This document shows positions 18,398 through 23,623 of a stretch of 38,606 nt of DNA, piece by piece. Position numbers and translations under genes: made by a program. The stretch comes from Candidatus Gastranaerophilales bacterium. GTDB lineage: Bacteria; Cyanobacteriota; Vampirovibrionia; Gastranaerophilales; Gastranaerophilaceae. The stretch lies in the NCBI GenBank assembly GCA_944324445.1, contig CALUWL010000010.1, positions 1 through 38,606 on the forward strand, in the 5' to 3' direction. Numbering within the stretch: the stretch's first letter is position 1; the number at the start of each line of letters is the position of its first letter. The notes under the pieces were generated by a model. It was not told the DNA's origin and did no database searches. It saw only the letters and a list, made by a program, of their open reading frames with translations.

Positions 18398-19284
18398 TGA
18401 AAAAATACAAAATAGCAATTACCACAGGCGACAAAAAAGGAATCGGTAAAGAACTTGTTATAAAAGCGCTTGATTATTTAAAATTGAGTTTGGATGATGT
18501 TTTAATTATCGGTGAAAAACTCGATTTAGCTTATGATTTTATAGAAATAGATGAAAAAGATAACGGAACTTTTTGTTATAAAACACTTGAAAAGGCTAGT
18601 TCATTAGCTCAGCAAGGAATTATCAAAGGAATTGTAACATCCCCTGTATCAAAAGAGGAATTGCATAAATCAGGATATATATATAACGGTCAGACTGAAA
18701 TTTTAGAAAAATTACTCGCTAAAGAAAATCAAAAGGCTCAAATGCTTTTTATTGCAGATAGTTTAAGAGTTATGTTATTAACTCGTCATCTGCCTTTGAA
18801 AGAGGTTTATTTAACTGTTGATGATGTAGTGTTTAAAGTTGAAATATTGAATAAGTTTTTAATAGAAAAATGCAAAATTGAAAAACCTTTAATTGCATTT
18901 TGCGCTTTTAATCCTCACGCAGGTGAAAACGGTATATTAGGCAGAGAAGAAATAGAAATCTTAAATCCTGCCGTTGAAATTTTAAATTCTAAAGGGATAA
19001 ATGTTTTAAAACCTGTGAGCGCAGATGCGCTTTTTGCAAAAGTCGGAAAAGACTATTTGGGTGGTAAAAAGGTGAGATATGACGCTATTTTAGCATGTTA
19101 TCATGATCAGGGGTTATGCCCCGTTAAAGCCCTTGCTATGCAGAAGGCGATTAATACAACTATAGGATTGGATGTGGTTAGAACCTCTCCTTCATCAGGA
19201 ACTGCTTATGATATAGCAGGGAAAAATATTGCTAACCCTGAAAGTATGATTGAGGCTGTTAAATTAGCTGTTAGTTTATCTTAA
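18397..19284 (+). CDS. pdxA2: PdxA-like 4-phospho-acid-sugar dehydrogenase (PdxA2)
   Basis: PdxA enzymes oxidise 4-hydroxythreonine 4-phosphate in B6 synthesis; PdxA2 relatives oxidise and decarboxylate 4-phospho-threonate or -erythronate. Metal ligands H131 (TRHLPL), H174 (NPHAGE) and H236 (CYHDQGL) are present, as is TTIGLDVVRTSP. The 295-residue length is slightly short (usual about 330). Two family positions differ: the GHTE motif reads NGQTE (Q99), and the DHGTA motif reads SSGTA (268-270). The start codon overlaps the kinase stop, so the two are translated together. Context makes PdxA2 more likely than vitamin B6 PdxA. Confidence 0.83.
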   Translation: MKKYKIAITTGDKKGIGKELVIKALDYLKLSLDDVLIIGEKLDLAYDFIEIDEKDNGTFCYKTLEKASSLAQQGIIKGIVTSPVSKEELHKSGYIYNGQTEILEKLLAKENQKAQMLFIADSLRVMLLTRHLPLKEVYLTVDDVVFKVEILNKFLIEKCKIEKPLIAFCAFNPHAGENGILGREEIEILNPAVEILNSKGINVLKPVSADALFAKVGKDYLGGKKVRYDAILACYHDQGLCPVKALAMQKAINTTIGLDVVRTSPSSGTAYDIAGKNIANPESMIEAVKLAVSLS

Positions 19285-19683
19285 TTGGGTTAGTTTGATT
19301 AAAATAAAATGTTTAGTTGTTTAGATTGCAATCAGATATTTTAAAGCTGAGGTTTTTTGGTTTATTTTTTATTTGTTTGGCGTTTTAGGGACAAAAAGAA
19401 AAAGTGAACAAATATATTAAAATATAATTAAAATACTACATTTCGCTTGGCTCTGGGGTACGGTCTACGTGCTTAGCGCCAAGCTCTCCGCTTGCCGCTT
19501 ACGCACTTCGCACACCTATGCCCTCGCCTTCGCTTGCTAAGCTTTCGCTAAGCTCGCTCGGCTCTGGGGTACGGTCTACGTGCTTAGCGCCAAGCTCTCC
19601 GCTTGCCGCTTACGCACTTCGCACACCTATGCCCTCGCCTTCGCTCAACTAGTGCAGTCGCGCTACGTTTCGCTCGGCTCGGG
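19285..19683. other. Intergenic stretch with GC-rich repeats
   Basis: No coding frame is supported. The first 150 nt are AT-rich and featureless to my eye; the rest (19441-19683) is markedly richer in G+C than any gene nearby and is filled by the direct repeat described separately, along with short TTCGCT/CTCGCT motifs. Confidence 0.6.
19449..19645. repeat. Two copies of an 86-bp perfect direct repeat
   Basis: The unit beginning GGCTCTGGGGTACGGTCTAC and ending CCCTCGCCTTCGCT occurs at 19449-19534 and 19560-19645, with a period of 111 bp. The two copies appear identical by eye. The 25-bp spacer (TGCTAAGC...CGCTC) is itself made of imperfect GCTAAGC/CGCT pieces. Related TTCGCTCGGCTCGGG closes the region at 19664-19683. 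Composition is unlike the genome around it. Confidence 0.85.
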
Positions 19684-20052
19684 TTATTTCTTATCTATGA
19701 CTTTAATTAAATGCCAGCCGAATTGTGTTTGAACAGGGTTTGTTATGCTTCCTTCGGGAGCTTCAAAAGCTGCTGTTTCAAATTCTTTTACCATCATGCC
19801 TTTGCCAAAGTATCCTAAATCTCCGCCGTTTGCTCTAGATGGGCATTTTGAGTATTTTTTTGCAGCGTCTTCAAATGTAATTTCTTTATTTTCAATTTGA
19901 TTTTTGATTTCATTTGCTTCTTTTTCGGTTTCAACTAAAATATGTTCTGCTCTAACTTCAGTAAAATTATTGCTCATTTGCGCTCCTATCTTGTTTGTAA
20001 ATGTAAAAACTAAACCTAAAACTAATACTAATGCTACCAGAATTTTTTTCAT
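19684..20052 (-). CDS. Secreted parvulin-type peptidyl-prolyl isomerase
   Basis: Parvulins catalyse cis-trans isomerisation of prolyl bonds and help fold exported proteins. The start at 20052 (MKKILVALVLVLG) is chosen because AAGGAG lies about 6 nt upstream; the longer frame has no ribosome site. The first 25 residues are a signal peptide. The catalytic domain follows at once: VRAEHILVE, FEDAAKKYSKCPS, GGDLGYFGKGMMVKEFE and the final TQFGWHLIKV. At 122 residues it is a bare single-domain enzyme without the SurA chaperone part. It is divergent from the 6S RNA gene and shares a compact promoter region with it. Confidence 0.88.
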   Translation of the reverse strand: MKKILVALVLVLGLVFTFTNKIGAQMSNNFTEVRAEHILVETEKEANEIKNQIENKEITFEDAAKKYSKCPSRANGGDLGYFGKGMMVKEFETAAFEAPEGSITNPVQTQFGWHLIKVIDKK

Positions 20053-20067
20053 GTTCTCTCCTTTTGG

Positions 20068-20096
20068 GTTTAATTTTATCACAAATATGTTATAAT
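20068..20096 (+). promoter_or_regulatory. Promoter of the 6S RNA gene
   Basis: An extended -10 box TGTTATAAT ends at 20096; a weak -35 (GTTTAA, 20068-20073) lies 17 nt upstream. The expected start, about 20103, matches the 5' end of the RNA's closing stem. Confidence 0.6.
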
Positions 20097-20102
20097 GTAA
20101 TT

Positions 20103-20286
20103 GGCCTTGTACGGGTTTACAATTTTGTTCCTACATTTAATTTAATAGGGAGAGAATTGCTCAGAAGGCTATGCTAGGTGTTTGAAGTAGACCGCTTGGT
20201 ATTCCAAGAATAAACGGAAATGGATGCACCCTGGCGCTCACCCACCTGCTAGACTAGGCAGGAAACAAAATTGCTCGTATAAGTGC
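20103..20286 (+). ncRNA. ssrS: 6S RNA
   Basis: 6S RNA mimics an open promoter and binds the housekeeping RNA polymerase. The sequence shows the right plan: a long closing stem in which 20104-20132 (CTTGTACGGG...ATTTTGTTCCT) pairs with 20260-20284 (AGGAAACAAAATTGC...TATAAG), a large central bubble, a terminal arm with CTTGG-tatt-CCAAG (20198-20211), and on the 3' side of the bubble a small hairpin CCTGC...GCAGG (20244-20262) after CACCCA, as in known 6S RNAs. Length is about 184 nt. An extended -10 promoter precedes it and a strong terminator follows. The assignment is by structure, not by a model search; SRP RNA, tmRNA and RNase P RNA do not fit. Confidence 0.72.
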
Positions 20287-20288
20287 TT

Positions 20289-20312
20289 AAAACCGGTCAA
20301 ATGACCGGTTTT
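20289..20312 (+). terminator. 6S RNA terminator
   Basis: AAAACCGGTCA (20289-20299) pairs with TGACCGGTTTT (20302-20312), a near-perfect stem that ends in a T-tract. It can also stop the convergent coiled-coil gene ending at 20329. Confidence 0.85.
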
Positions 20313-20328
20313 AATTATTTATGTGAAT

Positions 20329-20670
20329 TTATTGGTTTTTTGCTGTTCTTATCATATCTCTAATTTGAGAAATTTGTTTATCTGCTTGTATTCTTAAATC
20401 AGTTTCTTTTTGGTTTATATTGGATATTTCTTCCTTTGTTTTTTGTTGAAGTTGTTCTTTTTGATTATCTAAATCTTGAATTGTTTCTCTTGTTTCTTTG
20501 GATATTTTTTGAATCCTGTCTTCATATTTTTTTATTAATTTGTCCTTGTCAAAATTTTTATCTTTGCTGTTGGTTCTGCTTTGCAGGTTGTTTAGTTCTG
20601 TCATGGTGCTGCTTGTATTAATCCGCATAAAGTTCAAGGAATTTAAGTCGTTCAATGATATATCTTTCAT
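20329..20670 (-). CDS. Small coiled-coil protein, cluster member 1
   Basis: The 113-residue product is almost wholly charged helix from residue 35 on (for example IKKYEDRIQKISKETRE), with heptad spacing typical of a coiled coil. There is no signal peptide and no cysteine. It lacks the PINF start of its neighbours, beginning MKDISLNDLNSLNF, but shares their size, helical plan and the upstream element at 20695-20729. AAGGAG lies 6 nt before the ATG. I recognise no family; the three adjacent coiled-coil genes look like diverged tandem copies. Confidence 0.6.
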   Translation of the reverse strand: MKDISLNDLNSLNFMRINTSSTMTELNNLQSRTNSKDKNFDKDKLIKKYEDRIQKISKETRETIQDLDNQKEQLQQKTKEEISNINQKETDLRIQADKQISQIRDMIRTAKNQ

Positions 20671-20694
20671 AACTTGCTCCTTTCCAATTATATC

Positions 20695-20729
20695 TGTAAT
20701 ATTACACCTTAAGTTATAAATTTGCTATA
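20695..20729 (-). promoter_or_regulatory. Shared upstream element (copy E)
   Basis: On the minus strand TATAGCA (20723-20729), 18 nt, TAATATTACA (20695-20704), then 24 nt to the ATG. This copy is not next to a terminator, so the similarity to copies A and B is not a side effect of terminator T-tracts. Confidence 0.5.
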
Positions 20730-20752
20730 TCTTGCGGAGATTTTATGTTAAC

Positions 20753-21145
20753 TTATTTTGCATTTCCTCCTTCGAGAATTTTTAAAATGCTTTCTAATTC
20801 AAATATTGATTTTGACGTTTGTCTTTGTATTTCTGCTTTTTGTTGATTTAGGGCTGATATTTTTTGATTTGCATCATCTAAAATTTGCTGTTGTCGTGCC
20901 TTAATTCCAGAAAGTGCTCTTTTTTCTGCCCCTTCTAATTTTTTTATTTGTTCTTTTATTCTATTAATTCTTGCCAGATAATTAGTTGAAATTTTTGGTT
21001 CAGGTTCTACTTGTTCTTTTATTATTAACGGGTTTAGATATTCATTATTAGTGTCATATATAGGATATAAAGATTCTTTACTTATATATGGATATTTTTT
21101 ATAAAATTTGTCTGTTGAAGTAAAATTAATTGGAGTAATATTCAT
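20753..21145 (-). CDS. PINF-type small coiled-coil protein, cluster member 2
   Basis: The 130-residue product starts M-N-I-T-P-I-N-F. A tyrosine-rich segment (YKKYPYISKESLYPIY) follows, then a helical region from about residue 55 with GAEKRALSGIKARQQQI and QQKAEIQRQTSKSI, predicted coiled coil. There is no signal peptide, membrane segment or cysteine. GAGA lies 5-6 nt before the ATG. The C-terminal half aligns loosely with its two neighbours (a QQKAEI-type heptad followed by SISEL). Unknown function. Confidence 0.65.
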   Translation of the reverse strand: MNITPINFTSTDKFYKKYPYISKESLYPIYDTNNEYLNPLIIKEQVEPEPKISTNYLARINRIKEQIKKLEGAEKRALSGIKARQQQILDDANQKISALNQQKAEIQRQTSKSIFELESILKILEGGNAK

Positions 21146-21171
21146 ATTTTCTCTTTCTTTATAAATTATGC

Positions 21172-21205
21172 TTATATAAAACGTGTAATAAAAAAAATTG
21201 TCATA
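21172..21205 (-). promoter_or_regulatory. Shared PINF-gene upstream element (copy C)
   Basis: On the minus strand TATGACA (21199-21205), 17 nt, TTTTATATAA (21172-21181), then 26 nt to the ATG at 21145. The distal box differs from TATAGCA at two positions and is nearer to a normal -35. Confidence 0.45.
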
Positions 21206-21234
21206 AAAAAACCTGTGAAATTCACAGGTTTTTT
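21205..21234 (-). terminator. Terminator of coiled-coil gene 3
   Basis: ACCTGTGAA (21211-21219) pairs with TTCACAGGT (21221-21229), flanked by A and T runs. The stem is identical to the fabI terminator at 21686-21716. Confidence 0.85.
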
Positions 21235-21237
21235 AAA

Positions 21238-21621
21238 TTAATCAATTTGTTGAAGCTCTTCTTCGGAATCCAGTCTTATTTCATTCATTTGGGATTGAAG
21301 TTCGGCAATTTCGGATGATATTTTTTCTTCAAGTCTTTCTTGTTCTTTATCTAATAGGGATAATTCTCCGAATGCACGGGCTTTTACTTTTTTTCTTCTG
21401 GTTTCAATATCTGCAATTCCTTCTGCTTTTTGTTGCCATAGTTTAATAATTTTTTCTCTTAGTGTTCCAAGTTTTTTTTCTGCGTCCATTTCAATTTTTT
21501 GTTTTTTTTCAAATGTATCCCTGTAATTTGATACTTTTGGGCTTGAATAATTTTGATTTGAATTAGAATTTGTTTTTGAACCTTTAAAAGAATCAGTAAA
21601 ATTAATTGGCGAAATATTCAT
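21238..21621 (-). CDS. PINF-type small coiled-coil protein, cluster member 3
   Basis: The start at 21621 gives M-N-I-S-P-I-N-F; AAAGGA lies 6 nt upstream, while the longer reading (MKGKN-) would use that ribosome site as codons. The 127-residue product has TDSFKGSK directly after the PINF motif, an Asn/Ser-rich linker, then a helical, highly charged region (from about residue 40) with EKKLGTLREKIIKLWQQKA and LDKEQERLEEKISSEIAELQ, predicted coiled coil. There is no signal peptide or cysteine. It has its own terminator and a copy of the shared upstream element. Unknown function. Confidence 0.68.
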   Translation of the reverse strand: MNISPINFTDSFKGSKTNSNSNQNYSSPKVSNYRDTFEKKQKIEMDAEKKLGTLREKIIKLWQQKAEGIADIETRRKKVKARAFGELSLLDKEQERLEEKISSEIAELQSQMNEIRLDSEEELQQID

Positions 21622-21651
21622 ATTTTTTCCTTTCATTTGTTGATTTGATGT

Positions 21652-21686
21652 TTATATAAAACATAAAATAAAATTTTTTTGCTATA
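21652..21686 (-). promoter_or_regulatory. Shared PINF-gene upstream element (copy B)
   Basis: On the minus strand TATAGCA (21680-21686), 18 nt, TTTTATATAA (21652-21661), then 30 nt to the ATG at 21621. It starts within the T-run of the fabI terminator, as copy A starts within the T-run of the His-rich gene's terminator. Confidence 0.55.
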
Positions 21687-21716
21687 AAAAAACCTGTGAA
21701 ATTCACAGGTTTTTTT
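21686..21716 (-). terminator. fabI terminator
   Basis: ACCTGTGAA (21692-21700) pairs with TTCACAGGT (21702-21710), with T-runs on the 3' side of the minus strand. Same stem as at 21205-21234. Confidence 0.85.
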
Positions 21717-21733
21717 ATTTATTTTTTTAAAAA

Positions 21734-22540
21734 TTAATCAAATTTAATTTGTGCCATTTCATCAAGTGAAGCAAATACTTCGCTTGCGCCGCAATCTACA
21801 AATTGAACTTGTGCGGTTACGCCTGATGATAAGTCGGATAATAAATATAATCCTGCTTTTCCGACTTCTTCAACAGTTGGAGTGCGTTTTAGAGGAGCTT
21901 TAAGAGCGTTTGCTTTCAGCATTCTGTCAAATCCGCCGATACCTTTTGCTGCCATTGTTTTAATTGGTCCTGCAGATAAGCAGTTACATCTGATATTGTA
22001 TTTGCCAAGGTCTGCAGCTATAAATCTCATAGAGCTTTCCAAAGCTGCTTTTGCAACGCCCATAATGTTATAGTTTGCAACAACTTTTGTAGCACCAAGA
22101 TAAGTTAAAGCAAGGATTGAACCGCCGCCTGAAGCTTCCATTTGAGGTTTAGCGTATCTTGCAATTGTAACAAGAGAATAAGCACTTACATGCATTGCTA
22201 AATCCCAACCTTCACGAGATACGGTATAAAAATCTCCGACAAGGTCATCTTTATTGGCAAATGCGACAGCATGAACTACGAAATCTAATTTATCATATAT
22301 TTTTGCGTATTCTTCAAAAACTTTTTTAACGTCTTCATCTTTTGTAACGTCGCATTCTAAGCACATTTTAGCGTTCATTGATTCTGCTATGGGGCGAACT
22401 CTTTTTTCCATAGCTTCATTTGCATAAGTAAAAGCAATTTCAGCTCCTTGAGCATGTAATTGTTCAGCTATAGCGTTAGCTATACCGAATTTATTTGAAA
22501 CACCAAAAATAATACCTTTTTTGCCGTCCATTAAACCCAT
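21734..22540 (-). CDS. fabI: Enoyl-ACP reductase (NADH), FabI
   Basis: FabI does the last reduction of each fatty-acid elongation round. The start at 22540 (MGLMDGKKGIIFGVSN) is set by GGAAG 6 nt upstream and by family alignment; the longer frame (MYYNLF-) has neither. The 268-residue product shows the FabI nucleotide motif GVSNKFGIANAIA, the substrate tyrosines Y147 and Y157 and catalytic K164 in NYNIMGVAKAALE, and the C-terminal GFDRMLKANALKAPLKR and LLSDLSSGVTAQVQFVDCG. It has its own sigma-70 promoter and terminator. acpP and fabF of the same pathway are at 36045-37657. Confidence 0.95.
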   Translation of the reverse strand: MGLMDGKKGIIFGVSNKFGIANAIAEQLHAQGAEIAFTYANEAMEKRVRPIAESMNAKMCLECDVTKDEDVKKVFEEYAKIYDKLDFVVHAVAFANKDDLVGDFYTVSREGWDLAMHVSAYSLVTIARYAKPQMEASGGGSILALTYLGATKVVANYNIMGVAKAALESSMRFIAADLGKYNIRCNCLSAGPIKTMAAKGIGGFDRMLKANALKAPLKRTPTVEEVGKAGLYLLSDLSSGVTAQVQFVDCGASEVFASLDEMAQIKFD

Positions 22541-22570
22541 AATATTCTTCCTTTCATTTTCAATAAACAA

Positions 22571-22599
22571 ATTATAATACAAAGGGCTTAAATATGCAA
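22571..22599 (-). promoter_or_regulatory. fabI promoter
   Basis: On the minus strand TTGCAT (22594-22599), a 17-nt spacer and TATAAT (22571-22576). It is a conventional promoter and a useful contrast to the PINF-gene elements. Confidence 0.7.
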
Positions 22600-22624
22600 A
22601 AATAACGAAAGTTTAACAAATTAA

Positions 22625-22716
22625 AAAGCCGTCTTGCTCGACCGATAAGGGCTTATTCCGGCATACTCCGACCCAAAAATCATTCTCGTTATACGATATT
22701 CGAACAACACGACTTT
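22625..22716 (+). ncRNA. Structured palindromic element before the Abi gene (candidate RNA)
   Basis: The ends form a long imperfect stem: AAAGCCGTCTTGCTCGA (22625-22641) with TCGAACAACACGACTTT (22700-22716), 14 of 17 positions paired. Inside lie CCGATAAG-gg-CTTATTCCGG (22642-22661) and TCGTTATACGA (22686-22696). The element is richer in G+C than its surroundings. It sits 61 nt before the HEPN gene. It could be an RNA antitoxin or guide-like RNA of that gene, a miniature mobile palindrome, or an old terminator. No clear promoter is visible just upstream. Confidence 0.4.
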
Positions 22717-22777
22717 ATTAATTCATGATATCATAAATAATAATATTTTTCAATATATTTAAAGGAATTTATCGTTT

Positions 22778-23551
22778 ATGGACGAATATTTGTTAAATGT
22801 TTTTACTGCTTATTACAAGAGGATAATGAGAGTTGAAAATAAATTAAAAACTCTTATAATTTTTCATTATACCAATCTATATAATAAAAATAATGTTTAT
22901 AAAATAACGTATGCTCAATTTTTTTCAAAAACAGAAAGGAATAAACATCTTAAAGATAAAATTTATACAAAATTACTTAATTCAAATAAAACAGAAAAAG
23001 AAAAATTTTCGCAAGCTGTAACTAAAATGTATTTGAGTGAAATTACAAATTTTTTAGGACATCCGGTATTTTTTAAAAGTAAAATTAGAAAAATTCTTTT
23101 TTCTCGAGAAATTAATACAAAAACTACAGAATTTCAATCTAATTCACGATTATTAAATGAATTTAGAAATTGTATAGCACATATTGATACTAAGAAATTT
23201 AATAAGGATTTTAAAAGATTTTCTATAGCTTTGGAATATTTTGAAAAATTGTTGGGATTTAATAATATTATAACAATATCGGCATTAAAACAAATTAATC
23301 CTTCACATAGATTATCTTGTACTGAAATATTGAAAATAATATATAATACAAATAAAAAATTGTTTGAAGATGACAAAATTTTAATTTCAGTATTTGATGA
23401 AATAGCTATGCTAAATGGATACACTTACGAAGCGCTGCCTCAAAGATGGACAATTGTAAGGCAAAAATATCAAATAGAAAAAGGTGAAAAAGACAACTAT
23501 TCTAAAGAAAATAATGATATTAATCAAATTCAATTAACGTTTGATATATAA
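22778..23551 (+). CDS. Abi_2/AbiF-like HEPN abortive-infection protein
   Basis: The 257-residue product resembles the Abi_2 (AbiD/AbiF) family. The N-terminal helix has RIMRVENKLKTLIIFHY, and the HEPN ribonuclease signature R-x4-H is clear in NEFRNCIAHID (R130, H135). Such proteins act as RNases, usually as dimers, and stop phage growth by killing or stalling the host. The gene is more AT-rich than its neighbours and stands alone between fabI and hppA, as expected of a transferred defence gene. It has a structured element at 22625-22716 upstream and a strong terminator downstream. A short palindrome ATGATATCAT (22725-22734) could be an operator. Family fit is by motif, not alignment. Confidence 0.72.
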   Translation: MDEYLLNVFTAYYKRIMRVENKLKTLIIFHYTNLYNKNNVYKITYAQFFSKTERNKHLKDKIYTKLLNSNKTEKEKFSQAVTKMYLSEITNFLGHPVFFKSKIRKILFSREINTKTTEFQSNSRLLNEFRNCIAHIDTKKFNKDFKRFSIALEYFEKLLGFNNIITISALKQINPSHRLSCTEILKIIYNTNKKLFEDDKILISVFDEIAMLNGYTYEALPQRWTIVRQKYQIEKGEKDNYSKENNDINQIQLTFDI

Positions 23552-23571
23552 AAGATTATTAGTTAGTTAAA

Positions 23572-23601
23572 AAAGGAGCCGATATTTAAATCGGCTCCTT
23601 T
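23572..23601. terminator. Bidirectional terminator between the Abi gene and hppA
   Basis: AAAGGAGCCGAT (23572-23583) is exactly complementary to ATCGGCTCCTTT (23590-23601), with A and T runs on both sides. It ends both convergent genes. Confidence 0.9.
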
Positions 23602-23623
23602 AAATTAAAATAATTATTTCAGT

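Noticed and set aside
19449-19645. CRISPR array
   Set aside because: Only two units, 86 bp long with a 25-bp spacer built of the same motifs; no cas genes and no further repeats.
20103-20286. SRP RNA, tmRNA or RNase P RNA
   Set aside because: No GGAAGCA/GGUCAGG domain of SRP RNA, no tRNA-like ends or tag reading frame, no P4 core; the fold suits 6S RNA.
22605-22716. Integron attC site
   Set aside because: A GTTTAAC occurs near 22611 but does not fit GTTRRRY, and no integrase or cassette array is seen.
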